Shown piece by piece: positions 22,271 through 35,757 of a stretch of 64,000 nucleotides of DNA (position 1 is its first letter; each line of letters opens with the position of its first letter). The DNA is taken from positions 806,001 through 870,000 of the forward strand of contig KV748219.1 in the NCBI GenBank assembly GCA_001692895.1, read 5' to 3'. Position numbers and translations under genes: made by a program. A model generated the notes under the pieces. The model ran no database searches, was not told the DNA's origin, and saw nothing but the letters and a program-made list of their open reading frames with translations. Source of the DNA: Cenococcum geophilum 1.58. Taxonomy: Eukaryota > Ascomycota > Dothideomycetes > Gloniales > Gloniaceae.

Positions 22271-25200
22271 TTATACGCCTAAGAGCATCCTTCCTAATAA
22301 ACTAAAAATTCGCGCTTCTTTTAGCGCTATCTTTAGTCTAAAATATCTTCTACATTCTATTCTAGTTCCCTATTAATTTCGCTAGGTAATAGTAGTTCCG
22401 CACTATTTCTTCTTTAGTATAGCTTTAGTAAGGAAATATAAAATATAGGATATATTAGATATAATTTCAGCAATTCCAATTTATAGGCTTAATTTCCTTT
22501 GGTTTTTCTAACTATCTTAAAAGGTCTAAGCTACTGGTAATCCAGCTTCTTCTTAATACGTTTTATTTAGAAATTTTTTATAAATAGTAAAACTTCGTCT
22601 CCTATCTTAAATTCTTTTAGTATATATTTTTTGTTATAGTACCCTTTTTACATAGCCTGGGCGTCTAGCAAGTACTTTTTAAGTTCTTTTCTATAAATTC
22701 TTATTTACTTAATTCTCTTAGACGCTACTAGTGCCTCCCTTTTAGGAATAATATCCTTAATATTCTATAGGTTATTTGCTTTTACCCCAAACAATGCTTT
22801 ATAAGGGGTTATTTTTGTACTACTATAAATGCTTATATTATATACGTATTACGCTAGAGCTAACCATAATATCTAATTATCCTATTAATAATTAATATAG
22901 TAGCGGAGGTAGTGTTCTAATAACGCATTTAAACGCTTTGTTAGCCTATCTATTTATGGGTAAAAGGCGGTACTTATTCTTTACTATATTTTTAATAAGA
23001 AATAGAATAAAAACTAGAATGCGCTGTTAAATATAGTACCTCTATTAGATATAATTCCCCTTAGTGTACTAAATAAGAGCTACCATTCTAAAAATAGGTC
23101 TACTAATTCTGCTACTGTAATTATTATTATAACAGCAAAGTACCCTAAAAACTTTATATATCTATTAATAATTACTAAAATAGCGTTAGCAACCTCTCCC
23201 ATTCTTATTTTAGTAGGGGGTAAGCCTATTATAAAATCTATTATTAATTCTAATATGGGTCCCTATGGAATAGGAAGCACTAATAACTTGCTATATAGGC
23301 GATATCTAGATATCTATACCCTTTAGTATATATTACATCTTAATATATAGTCCTTAACCTCTTCGGACATTTTATCCTAAAAGTATTTCCTTTAAACGGC
23401 CTTAAGGGTTCTATTAGCACTATAGTAATCCCTAAAAGGGTCATTATAGAAGATCTTTAGAATTTCGTCTTAAACCGCTTGGTTCTTTAAGATATATATA
23501 GCACCCTTAAAGTATAACAGACCCTTTTAGTCTTACTACTATAGCTTCTTAGTAACTCCGGCTAAGTTAGTCTCTACTATATCTTTCTACCTTTCCCTAG
23601 AAATAAAGGCGTCCCTTTATTATACTTAAAGAAGAAGATCTAAAAAGGTTTTATATAGATTGCTTACTTTATTTTACCTATCGCTATTATAGATATAAGG
23701 CGTGGCATAAGACGTTTTAAACTATTAGTGCTAGTAGATTCTCCTACTATTATATAGTGTGCCACGCTACGGATAAGTATCTTACCTATTCCCCTTAGAT
23801 CCGGATGCTCGTAGCTAATACGCCATTAAGTTAAAGGTGCCGCGATACCCCTAGCATATTCTATAGAATTCTCGCTAATTTTAGGGTACGCTAACTTTAT
23901 AACGTCTACCTAGCCTATATCCTATAGCTCTATAATTATAGCGCTTTGTAGCTATATTATTATGACCTCTACCCTACTATAAAATTCTATAGTTCTAGGG
24001 AAAGAGTTTTCTTTCTTTTTAAGTAAATTTTACAATATGGGGATTATTTCCCCTATACTATTTTAGATCCTTCTTGTTTTATAATTTAAACGTCTTAATA
24101 ACCTATTAGCGGGATTTGTTTTTCCTAGGCGGTATATAATTTCAAAGTTATACTATAATAGTGCCTCTACCTATCTAGCTTATCGACCGCTTAATACTTT
24201 TATAGTTATAAAGCATTTTAGGTTATTATAGCCTGTAAGGACTTTAATAGGATAATTGCTTCCTATATAATAATGTCGCTAATGCTTTATCGCTATAATT
24301 ATTATAAGTAGCTCCTAGTTATACATTATATAGCACTATTCTATAGGGGTTATTTTCCTTAACTAAAATACTACAGGATGCTATTTTCTATATTTTAATT
24401 AAGATATAATTACCCTTAGGGCAAAGCCGGATGTATCTATTTTAAGGTATATATATAGCTCCTAGTAAAAGTATATTAGGATAGGCGCTAATATAAATAA
24501 ATCCTTTAACCAGTTTATAGCCTACTTAGTAGCTTCCCTAAATATAAAGGGTCCTAGCTTCTTATTATTCTTAGATCCTTTTAGTAGATTAGTAATTAGG
24601 GGTATTACTTATAAATAGTAAATAATAAACGTTTGGTAGAAGTTTACCGTGCCTAAAAAAACCTACACTTCTCTAAATATTATAGGGTAGGGCTATTCCC
24701 TAATAGCGTCTACCCGACTTTTCTCTATTAATACTTTATTAACGCTAATAATAAAGCCTAAAAAATTAATACTAGTAATATAGAACGTGTACTTTTTTAG
24801 GTTTATATAGAGCTTATATTCCTATAGTCTTTCTAGTACTATTTATATATGGTATATATATACTTTGTAGTTATTAGAGTAGACTATATATATCGTGTCT
24901 AATAGGCCCGATAATGCCTTATTAATATAGGCCTAAAATATTACTAGTGCGTTAGTGAGCCTAAATAGTATTATAAGGTACTTAAAGTGGCCGTACCGTA
25001 TTTAGAACGCCGTTTTCTACTTATCGCTAGCTTTAATCCGGATTTAATAGTATGCATTCTTTAGATCTAATTTTATAAATATCTTTACGCCTAATAGCCT
25101 GTTAATAAGCTCCCCTATTAAGGGTAACAGGTAGCAATTCTTTATAGTAATCTTATTTAGTACCTAATAGTTAATATAGAGGTGAAGGGTCTTATCCTTC

Positions 25201-25990
25201 TTAGGTATAAATATAATTAGTACCCCTACCGGGCTTATAAAGGGCTAAATCCATCCTCTTTAAAGATTGTCTACTATATATTAATATAATACCGCTAGCT
25301 TATTTTCTAATAGGTTATATAGTAGTCTAAAAGGAGGTTATTTATCCCCTATATCTATCTTATGCTTAACTAATATAAGGTTAGGTAAGGTTTATACAGC
25401 CTCTTTATTAGAAATATCCTCTAAGTCTATATATTTCTATAAAATCTCTAGTTCCTTAACTATATATAGCCAGATATCCAAAAATAAATATCCTGTGTCC
25501 TTATTCTTAGTATTAAGAGTAGCATATATAGTATATACCTACCCTTCTTCTTATACATAGTTTAAGAAAGTTTTTTAATCTTTAACTATAATACGCAGTT
25601 AAGACTTCTAATGTTAATACGAGGCTAAAGGCCAATTAATGTCTAGATTAACTTAGTAAAGCTATAGGTATCCTAAAACAAGGTTATACCCCTTAATTTC
25701 TACAGCATAGAAGCGTATCTCCTATATATTTTATAGACTATCGCGGTCCTAGCTAGCCACGGAAAAAGCCTATTCCCTATAGTATAGAATCCAGTAGCTT
25801 TTAATGCTTTAAATAGTGCGCATCTATAAGCCGCTAAGGTCTAAATCTAATTCTTTTACTAATAATTAAGAAATAAACCGTATAGTCGCGCCGCTATCTA
25901 TAAGGCAGTCTTACGTTACCTATTTATTATTAACTTAAATAGAGATAGAAATAACTATGTGGTAGCTTACTTCCTCCTTCTCTTACTAGC
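22271..25990 (-). pseudogene. E pol: protease, RT, RNase H, integrase, chromodomain
   Basis: Minus-strand order: protease region about 25750-25950; RT with a YLDD-equivalent box near 24865-24900 that is altered and apparently shortened (IVYSNN); RNase H about 24150-24600; integrase about 22900-24000; C-terminal 'F-K-I-V-R-K...Y-K-L-E-L' near 22480-22540; chromodomain E-D-I-L-D-Q...EFLVY near 22290-22380. TAA/TAG codons mark former Gln and Trp. Confidence 0.8.
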
Positions 25991-26802
25991 CTAGTATAAG
26001 GGAGTAAAGATCTACTAGGCCTTTTCTTTTCCCAATTAATCTAACTCTTATTTCTTTTACCGGTAGAAGCGCCTTATATAGCCCTTTTTACCGCAGTTAT
26101 AATAAACGTGTAACTCTTAGTTCTACTTATTTAGATTAAGTTTTTACCTATTATTATTCTAGGGCGGACTAGTATTGCTCTAGGGCTTTAAAGCCTACTT
26201 ACGTTATTCTTCTATAGAGTAATTAGGTTAGAATCTACCCCTATTATTAAAGCTAGGTTTAGTCCTACGCTCTTTATTATTAACGTCTTATTCCTTTTAC
26301 TTACCTAAATAGTCTCTTTTAGCATTTTTAATCTAAGTGGCTTTAAAGATAAGCTTTTCTTAAAAGGTAGGAATTTCGCCCTTCTCCTATATAGCTTATT
26401 AAATCTTAAGTTATAACTTAGTAAGTAGCTAGTAAAGTTATATAATATTATCCTATAGGTCTAAGTAGGGTATATTATCTTCTAGTTTTTCTAAGTAGTT
26501 TATAAACTAGACTACACTCTAGCCTTCTCGCTATTTAGCGTTATAGTATTGCTAGTTATAATCTATCCCTTAATTAGTAAGGTCTTGGACCTAATTAACT
26601 AACTAGGACTTAAGTTTGCTAAATTTAAAGGGTATAGTAAGTTTCTTCTTATAGCGTGTCTATAAACTCTTAACGGTACTATATAGGAAGGTAAAAGCAA
26701 TTAGTGTCTAATTATACTTATTAGAGTAACATTTTGGATTTAGCTAAAACTTAGTTTTGCATTAACGGATAAAATAATTATAGTTCCGGAGACTATTACC
26801 AT
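25991..26802 (-). pseudogene. E gag, C-terminal part with zinc knuckle
   Basis: A degraded CCHC knuckle is at about 26060-26112: minus strand Y-Y-N-C-G-K-K-G-Y-I-R-R-F-Y, where CxxCxxxGHxxxxC is expected. Upstream gag continues to 26802, then resumes at 35192 beyond MITE1. Confidence 0.75.
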
Positions 26803-26848
26803 TAACGTATTCTACCACCGAGCCGGCTACCCTACTGAGCCGGCCACT

Positions 26849-27274
26849 TGTAACGGAACCTTGTAGCAAGAACTACAATAGGCTCGTTATTGGGCTAGGT
26901 GTGTAGGAAATGCAAGTACAAAAGTCAACAACGTAATAATAACTGGTGGAGTGGTTGCCCAACAGATTAACTTTAATTATATTTTGAGAATTATTATAAG
27001 GAAGGAACTATCTAGGTAGGGACTAAGGGTCCTTAAATACACAACCGTACTCCTATAAAATCCTTCTTATACGTAATATACGTCTTATCTATATTAAACG
27101 TGGCGTCCCTTATATTTAACGCAGCTAATATATTTAATTATTATATGACTCGCTTACCATTCCTTATTATATAGTTCTATAGATTTTATCCTAGACTATG
27201 CTTATATTAACTAACTAGCTTCTTCTAACTCCTCTCTAAGTAGTTATAATATTGTACTTAAAGCGTCCGTAACA
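26849..27274 (-). repeat. 3' LTR of C
   Basis: 426 bp, TGTAACGGAACC...GCGTCCGTAACA on the + strand, with intact TG...CA termini. It matches 34379-34804. The outer parts match the B LTR; the central ~95 bp differ. Confidence 0.92.
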
Positions 27275-27560
27275 CTATCCCCCTCCTTTTTATCTTTATC
27301 CTTAAAGATACCTAGTATCTCTAGGTCGTTTACTAGAGGTATAATATCCGTTTAATTAATTTGGTTAATATTATTGCTTATTATACCTAAAGCAATTTCT
27401 TTTCTCTCTTAGGTTAAGCGTCGCCTTCATACCGTCTCCTTAATACTATTATTAGGTAAAGTAATAGCAATCCCTTACTCTTGTTATACAAAAGAGGGGT
27501 TAAGTTATATTATAATTACAAGTCCTTCCGGTTACTAACCTTCCTCTTATTCTAAATACA
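27275..27560 (-). other. C polypurine tract and 3' tail
   Basis: The minus strand next to the LTR reads AAAAAGGAGGGGGATAG, the counterpart of the tract before B's 3' LTR. The remainder is untranslated tail with no recognisable feature. Confidence 0.65.
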
Positions 27561-30500
27561 CTCGTACTAATATACGTTTATTATATAACGTTTATTTTAT
27601 ATCTAATACTAAATATACGCAACCTATTACTCTTAATAGTCGTTTAGTTCCCTAATTAATTTATCTTAGGGTTTTATATTTAATCTGCTGCTATAAAACT
27701 TAATAGTAAGCTAGCCTCTGCACTGCTTAAGGTTTAGTATACCTTAAAAGAGTTTACGTATATCCTTAAAGCTTAACATCTAGCTTATACTCGTCTTTAG
27801 CGTTTAAAACGTGTCTATAAAAAAGTTCGTTTAAAGGAGTGGAAACTTATTTAATAAGGCCTTTAGGAACTAGGTAATAAAAGAATAGATTCTCTTCTAA
27901 TAGAAAAGGAAATAGATCTAAGTAGTTCAGTAACTGCTCTTCTTAGGTCCCCCTTAGGTGACTTATTCTTTAGCGATTCTTTTTTATTAATACTACCTAA
28001 CCTAATCTCTTTTAATACTCCTATACCTTTTCTATAGCGTTTTTTAAATTCTTTAGTAGCTTCTAGGTAGTCTTAGTATAGCCTATTTACTTTACTTCGT
28101 ACTATATTTTATTATTAATGTCCTTATAACTAATAATCCTTAAAACTTATTATTTATCTTCTTCCTGCCCTCTATACGTATCTACTTTATAAACTGGTAG
28201 CTTAATATTCCTATATACTGGCTCTAGCATTATAATGTGCTGTATAGGGTAGATCTTTATTTTAGCTAGTAGGTTTAACTTAAACGTAACTGGTGAAATC
28301 CTTTATATAATTTTAAAAGGTCCTAGTCTAATATAGTCTAATTTCTTGCTTAGTTGTTAACTCTTAAAATTTTTATATAGTAGCTATACTTTATCTCCCT
28401 CCTTAAAATCTAGTCCCTTAGATCTCTTAGCATTATAGTACTTTTTTATTCTCTCTTATACTTTCTTTACTAATTCTATAAGGTTTATATAAAGATTTAT
28501 TAATATCTTTATTCTTTCTTTAGCTATACTACTCGTTTTCTTTACTTGCCGTAGTAATAACAACGTTCTCGGCTTATATCTATAATTTGCCTTAAATAGT
28601 AATATGCCTATTCCTTCTTAAGGTGTTACATTGTATATAAACTGTATAACTAGTAATAGCGATACCTAATTGTTTTATATATGATTGACAAAATGCCTTA
28701 GATACTACTTTAGTATCTAATTTATCTTTTTTGTTTAACCGTCTATCTGCGGATAATATATAGTAGAAGTTGCTGCTTAAACTCCTTGCTCCGCTAAAAA
28801 TACTTTTTAGAATACTACTATAAATCTTAAATCTCTATCTAATATGATTTTACTTAGTGCTCTATATCTTATAAACACTTCTTTAATATAAATTCTAGCG
28901 ATATCTTTTACTAAGATTTCTTCTATACATGCTATAAAGTATCCTTACTTTATAAGCTTATCTACTATTACTAAAATCGCGTTATAATCTTATCCGGTAA
29001 TAGGATCTTTTAATTTTAGTAACTTAATAATAAAGTCCTATAATATGACCTCCTATAGTCTCTCTAGTATTTTAATAGGTTGTAGCCCTCTATATAGCTT
29101 ATACCTTATTAGTTTATTCCTTTAGTAATCTAAATATTCCTTTATAACTTTTTTAGCTATCCTTTAGATTCCGTTAATAATATACTCCTCCTAGAGTCTT
29201 AACACTAAGCCTATAGCTCTATTATGTCCTTAAGTTAGTCCCTTATAGAAGTCTTCTATAAACTACTCTACTATGCTTCTTAGGATGTACTTTACTTCTT
29301 AATTTTTATATATATCCGTTTATAGATCTTCTAGCTATACTTTTAGAATTCTTTATACCCAAAAGCTTTCTAGTATCTCGTAGACTTTCTCTAGTTTATT
29401 ATCTTCTTAAGTTACTATAATTTTTGGATAATTATACCTAATTAATCTGTCTATATCTTTTTGTAATAAAGCCCCTAATAGCTTCTCCTTATTTTATAGT
29501 TTAGCTTTATAGCTTAAAGTATCTACCCGCGTATTATCTATACCTTTAGTATACTAAATCTTAAAATAGTATTCCGTAAGCATCTCTGCCTATCTAACCT
29601 ATCTTTAGTTAAGTTCCTTCGTTATTAGGAATCCTATTAGGTTTTTATAATCCGTCTTAACTATAAATAGTTTCTCTATACCTTATAAGAATACTCTCTA
29701 TTCCTTTAATACTATAATTATATCTAACAACTCTTTGTTATAGATGTTATAGTTTAACTCTAGTAGTATTATCTTCCAACTATAGTATACCACTAGGTGC
29801 TATCTATCTTAATATCTTTATATAAAGCACGCCCCTAGTATATAGTCTAATATATCTATCTCTATAACCGTCTCTAGTCCTAGTTAATAGATTTTAAGAA
29901 CTAGCTCCTAGGTAAACAACTCTTTAACTTTTTTAAAGAGTTCTCTTTACTCCTCTCCCTATACCTATAGTTCTTCTTTTTTTATTAACTGCGTAAATAG
30001 CTTAATATCCTTTAACTACTGCGCTATAAACCTTCTATAGTAATTATAAAACCCTAAAAACGATTTTAACTATATTACGTTCTCTAGTTCCTACTAATTT
30101 ACTATAGCCTTAATCTTTTTTAGATCTATACTAAGTTGGCCTAGTTTAATAATAAATTTAACAAAATTGGTTTTCCTAGTAAAAAACTCGTATTTCTTAA
30201 TTGCTACTAGTATCTGTTCTTCTTATAGTCTCTTTAAGACCTATTTAACGTATTCCCTATATTCTTCCTTAGTTATTAAGTAGATAATAATATCGTTAAG
30301 GTATACCATAACAAATTTATCTAAGTGTTTTCCTAATATATTGTTAATACGCTTTTAGAACGTTGCTAGTACGTTTATAAGCCTAAATTATATAACTAAT
30401 AGTTTATATAGTCCTTTCTTTAACCTAAAGGCTACTTTTTATTTATTGCCTTCCTTAATCCTAATTTAATGGTACGCCTATCTTAGATCTATCTTTGTAA

Positions 30501-31330
30501 AGATTTATACATTGCCTATCCTGTCTTAGATTTTGCTAATTAAGGGTAAAGGATACCTATCCTTCCTAGTAATACTATTTAACTATTTATAGTTAATACA
30601 CAGCCTTAGTTTACTATTTTTCTTTAGTATAAATAGTACTGGATAACCCGCTAATAACTGCGATAGTCTAATATATCCCTTTTATAAATTTTCCTAGATA
30701 AACTCTTTTAACGCTTTACCTTCTTCTTTAGTAAGCTTATAGATTGGAAAGAACTTTAGACTTATTTTTAGTTTTAACTTTATCTTATAGTCCTATGTTA
30801 TATATTTTAATAGCTTCTTACTTTCTAGTAACTATAGTTTCTTACTATACTTATAGTATCTCTTTAGTATATAACTTAGTCCTTTTTCTGTTTCTTTATA
30901 GGTTACTCCTACTTAGTACTATACTAACTTAGCTTATTATTGTATTTTACAGCGTTAAGTATCTCTAATATTAACCTAACCTATAATCTAATTAATTTTT
31001 AAATTATATTTCTATAATTAAGGCATACCTAATACTACCTTATCCCGTCCTAATAGTAGGATATTAAAAGACATCTTAATTTNTCTCCCTTTAATAGTTA
31101 TCTAAATAGGTCCTGTTTTAAGATTAATAATCCCTCCTCTATAGGTTATTAGATCTCCTAAAATCGTAACTAATAGGTAAGGTTGCTCCTTTTGTCTATA
31201 AGGTAGTCCTATTCTCTTAACTACTACTAGTAAGATATAGTTTCGCGTTACTCCACTATCTATTAGCGCTTTAAACTACTAATCTTACTAATTAACTTAT
31301 AAATTTAGGTATTATCCTTAAATTCCTTTA
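27561..31330 (-). pseudogene. C pol: protease, RT, RNase H, integrase, chromodomain
   Basis: Minus-strand protease near 31240-31300 (SG region of the ALIDSGA motif); RT YLDD box as YLNDIIIYL near 30268-30312; RNase H about 29650-29900; integrase core about 28700-29050; chromodomain about 28060-28160. The layout matches B. Stops at Gln/Trp positions and D-to-N changes mark RIP. There is one ambiguous base at 31083. The + strand open frame 30744-30932 is antisense to RT and not a gene. Confidence 0.85.
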
Positions 31331-33270
31331 AGGGTTTAAGGCTTTACTACTAGCTTCTTTTAGTCCTATAGGCCTCTACTTTTCCTAACTATTAGCTGCT
31401 TAATCCTAGTATACTTAGCTCACTCTTTAGCCAATACCTAGTTCGCTTTTTATCTTTAATATACTATAAATACGTGTTTTCTAGGTATTCCCACTACTAT
31501 TATCTATCTAAGCATTCTTCTATAAAGAATCTTCCTGGTTAAAGTACTAAACTTCCTTCCTCTTAGACCTCTGCTAGATGCCATCTATACATATATTTGG
31601 CATTCCTATACTATTACTTGTCCGTTATCTAGTATATCCTTATAGGGTATTTCCAATTCTTTTCTTTTGGATTCTTATATATTTCGTATATATTGTCCAT
31701 ATACGCAATTTATAATAACGTATAGTATGCTAAGTGCTTTAGGTTAACTCTTAGCTTATTTTTATTCTTAAGTTTAAACCTTTATCGTACTAATCTAAAC
31801 GTTATAACTTTATTCGCAGGTACTAAGATACGTCTTTTGCTTTTCTAATCCTCTAAATATTCCTCTAGATTCTTTAATATTATAATTAAGGCTCCTTTAA
31901 TATACGTTATAGCCTTCTCTATAATTAGGTAGTCCTAAATAACTTTTTCATCTAACTATATATAGAAATCTTCCCACTTATTATTATGCCTTTGCCTATA
32001 CTACTTTTAGTATAGCTACTAGAGTGTATACGGTCTATCTATAAGGAAATATCTCTTTATTACTATATTATAATAGCCCTTTATATATTATTCCTTAAAC
32101 CTAGTTAGAATCCCTAGATCCTCTTTATCTTTTAGTTTAGTAAGCTACTTAGCTCTTAGTATGCCTACTTTTAGCCTATTAGTGATTCTTTATACTAGTG
32201 CTCTATCCTTTATACGTCCTAATATACTAGATCTTTTATCTAGTTTCTGTTCTTACTATACAATAATTCTTTGCCTAAACTCTTCTATAGTTTCTTTTAG
32301 TTTACGCCTTACGCTCTAATTCTTAAAGTTATCTTACTTCTTAATCCTAGTATCAACTTTTCAATCTTTAGGCTAAACACTATATTCCCCTAGTAAGTCT
32401 TCTAGGTCTATATATCTGTCTTTTAGTCTAATCGCTATTTACGCTATAGATTCTCTAATCTATAAAGAAGCTCCTTGCCTCTTACCTATAGGTGTCCTTA
32501 TTTATATCCTAAAATCTTAGTCCCTTAGATTCTTTAATCCTAAGCTTACTTTTAACTTAAGCTTAGCTCCCGCCTTAGTCTAACTAGGCGTCCTTAGTAT
32601 TCTTATCTCGTCTTAAGAGTCTTAAATCTTACTTATCTTATCTTAAGAATCTTATACCTATAGGAACTTCTATCCCAAGCTTATTTGTATATCTTTAAAC
32701 TAAGCTACTACTCTACTCTATTAGTTATCGTCCGTTATAAGTCCTTAAGCTTACCTTATCTTGTCTTAAGAATCTTAGTTATCTCTTATCTTATCTTAAG
32801 AATCTTAAGCCTTTAGCCTTTTGCCTTTATTAAATACTAAAGTGGTTTGCTGTCCTACTTCTCTTACGTCTTATAAAGCAATAGACATTATATCTAGTGG
32901 GGTTTTAATCCCTACTAATGTTCCCTATTCTATAGTGGAATTATCCTCTACCTTTAATATAACATCTTTAAGGTCTACTTACTCCTAGTAAGCGGCCCTT
33001 ATTACCTTATTGTTATAGAATGTTTTACCTAAGTTAAATTTATTATCCTTAATATCCGATCTATAAACTAGTTTGTTGGTCCCTCTATATCCTATAGGTG
33101 CTAGCTCTTATAGCCAATAGCTTATACTATATTTAGCGTCCTTATAAATTCGGTATATGTTATTATAATAAAATATAAAACTTCTAATTAAATATTCTTT
33201 TGTTCCTTATAGTATATTATCGTCCCTTTATACGTATATATTGTTTGCTAGTCTTATACCTTTTACTATA
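31331..33270 (-). pseudogene. C linker between gag and protease
   Basis: Counterpart of 5891-7900 in B, including repeated CTTATCTTAAGAATCTTA-type units at about 32610-32660 and 32757-32812 that encode the acidic D-S-x-D-E peptide on the minus strand. No catalytic motif is seen. Confidence 0.6.
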
Positions 33271-33289
33271 TAGTAACTCTGCCTACTTC

Positions 33290-34334
33290 TATAGTCTCTA
33301 ATATAATAACCCTATTTTCCGTAATTTATATAAGCTCCTTCTTTAAACCATTTCTCTTGCTATAGAGTTCGCCTAAATATCTTCTGCTATTAAAATCCCT
33401 AATTCGGCCTCTGCTTTTTAGACCTTTAATTACTTAATCCTTATCCTCTAGGTTTCTATAGTTTACTCCATCTCTTATAGGCTTCTTTAGTGCCACTTAG
33501 GTCTATTAGCTCTGCGCCATACTATAGTTTCTAACTTAGCTTTTATTGTTATGTACTTTGCGCCTTATATAACTATAGAACTCTATCTTAGCCTCTCTTA
33601 GCCTATTCCCTTTAAAAGATCCTATTATTAATCTTAATTGCTTAATCTATTAATTCCCTTAAGGTGTCCGTATCTTCTATTAGGATAATTACGTCCTAAA
33701 CTTTAGCCTTAAGTCCCTGTTTATACTATGCTATAAGCGCCCTATTATTCTACTCTACTTATATTACTAGTATCTAGAACTATATTATATACTTAATTAC
33801 TAAAGTTTATTACACGAGGTTCTGGAGTTTTTTTTTTGCTATAGTTATTTTTTTTAGGTCTCTAAATATCTATATAAGCCATTCTATAAATCCTTTTTAA
33901 CTTAAGAACATAAATCGCATATTTTAGTTAGTGGTTGTTATTCCGTTTACCTATATCTCTATAAGGTAAAATTTAAACCACTTAAGTGCTTTTCCTAATA
34001 AGAATAGTCCTGCATAGGCTATCTAATCCATAGGTATAGGTAACTTTACTCCTTCTTATAAGACCTTAAAGTATATCTGCGTAAGGAATCCTTTAAGCTT
34101 TAACCTCTCTCCTATAAATCTCTTAATTAATAATAGCTTAATCTTTACTACTCCTATCCCGTTAAGTCTTTCTTCTAATACTATATTATTAGCTGTTAGC
34201 TAGTTAACTATTTCCTATAGCTATCTAACCGTCACAGGTTGCTATAAGTTAGTATTTGCTATACTAATATTACCTCCTGTCCTTAAAGTAGTTGCTACCG
34301 TTAATAGCATTATAGTGGCTGCTTTTAGTGGCAT
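33290..34334 (-). pseudogene. C gag
   Basis: Start codon ATG at 34334-34332 (minus), followed by P-L-K-A-A. The C-terminal zinc knuckle is degraded to Y-I-N-Y-G-K-...-G-Y-Y-x-R-D-Y near 33297-33346. The preserved start codon defines the gag start used for B. Confidence 0.8.
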
Positions 34335-34378
34335 ATTATTTAACTTCTTATATTAATATTATAACTAGGTAGTAATTA

Positions 34379-34804
34379 TATAACGGAACCTTATAGCAAG
34401 AACTATAATAGGCTCATTATTAGGCTAGGTATATAGAAAATATAAGTATAAAAGTTAACAACATAATAATAATTGGTGGAGTAGTTGCCTAATAGATTAA
34501 CTCTAATTATATTCTGAGAATTACTACAAGGAAGGAACTATCTAGGTAGGGACTAAGGGTCCTTAAATACACAACCGTACTCCTATAAAATCCTTCTTAT
34601 ACGTAATATACGTCTTATCTATATTAAACGTGGCGTTCCTTACGTTCAACACAGCCAATACGTTTAATTATTATGTGACTCGCTTACCATTCCTTGTCAC
34701 ATAGTTCCACGGATTCCATCTTGGACCGTGCTTGTATTAACTAACTAGCTTCTTCCGACTCCTCTCTAAGTAGTCGTAATATCGTACTTAAAGCGTCCGT
34801 AACA
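34379..34804 (-). repeat. 5' LTR of C
   Basis: 426 bp; begins TATAACGGAACC (RIP form of TGTAACGG) and ends CGTCCGTAACA, then CCACT. Confidence 0.92.
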
Positions 34805-35191
34805 CCACTTCAAAATACACCAAAAAACCGATATTTGAATCTTAAATATCTTAACTACTACTTAATAATATTTTCTAAAAATTTAAATATAAGCTTTTAT
34901 ATACCTATTTTAGTACTTATTACAATATAAGAGTATGCGCTTCGGTAGTTGTTAAGATATTTAAAAACATCGCTATTTTTAACCCCTAAACTCTATATTA
35001 TAATAACCACTAAGCTGCACGCTTTAGTATTATAATATACACTAAAATAGATATATAAGAGCTTATATTTAAATTTTCAGAAAATATTATTAAGTAGTGG
35101 TTGAGATATTTAAGATTCAAATATCGGTTTTTTGGTGTATTTTGAAGTGGCCGGCTCGGTGGGGTGGCCGGCTCGGTGGTAGAATACGTTA

Positions 35192-35338
35192 TACTTATTA
35201 AGTTCCTTTATACGGAATTTAGGTTTTTCTAATATTACAGCGTAGTATAGCGTTGCCCCTTTAAGTCCGCTTCGTGTTTAGGGTATTTATACTTTCCCTA
35301 ATTAGCCTTATAATTATTCTTAGTAGTCTTAATATACT
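35192..35338 (-). pseudogene. E gag fragment between MITE1 and MITE2
   Basis: A 147-bp remnant of E left between two independent TA-target insertions. It is continuous with 26802 on one side and 35758 on the other. Too short for domain assignment. Confidence 0.5.
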
Positions 35339-35340
35339 TA

Positions 35341-35755
35341 ACGTGATCGGTAAGTATCCTGGCCACGCAAGTAAGCTGGCCACCTCAAAAATTAAAAGAT
35401 TTATACTTTAATATCTTAACAACCACTTCATAATAAATTCTAATAATTTAGATTTGGACTTTTATATACGTTTTGCAGCTTCTATTAAAGTTGCATAGTA
35501 ATTGGTTTAGTGGTTTTTAAAATATTATAATTTGGGGGCCAAAATAAAGCCAAATTGCTATATCTTAAAAACTACGCAACTAATTATTATGCAACTTTAA
35601 TAGAAGCTGCAAAGCGTATATAAAAGTCTAAATCTAAATTATTAGAATTTATTATTAAGTGGTTGTTAAGATATTAAGGTATGAATTTTCTAATTTTTGG
35701 TGGGGTTTTGAGGTGGCTAGCTTACTTGCGTGGCCAGGATACTTACCGATTACGT
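35341..35755. repeat. MITE2: near-perfect 415-bp fold-back element
   Basis: The ends read ACGTGATCGGTAAGTATCC and (reverse) ACGTAATCGGTAAGTATCC, flanked by TA (35339-35340 and 35756-35757). The arms are complementary for about 185 bp with few mismatches, leaving a short AT-rich centre near 35520-35570. The short + strand frame at 35681-35887 crosses its right end and is not a gene. The sub-terminal layout and interior resemble MITE1. Confidence 0.87.
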
Positions 35756-35757
35756 TA

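Larger units (their letters stand above)
26849..34804 (-). mobile_element. element C: Ty3/Gypsy chromovirus, sister of B
   Basis: Complete 7.96-kb element with 426-bp LTRs (26849-27274 and 34379-34804) and TSD CCACT (26844-26848 and 34805-34809). Minus-strand gag, linker, protease, RT, RNase H, integrase and chromodomain match element B in order and sequence. It sits inside MITE1, which sits inside E, so it is among the younger insertions, yet it is heavily RIP-mutated. Confidence 0.93.
26803..35191. repeat. MITE1: fold-back element with TA duplication, split by element C
   Basis: The left piece 26805-26848 and right piece 34810-35189 make a 424-bp element. Both ends read ACGTATTCTACCACCGAGCC and are flanked by TA (26803-26804 and 35190-35191). 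The arms stay complementary for about 170 bp, including two copies of a CCGGCTCGGTGG-type motif per arm and the TTTTTTGGTGTATTTTGAAG stretch. It has no coding capacity. C is inserted at CCACT within the left arm. It is related to MITE2. Confidence 0.85.
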
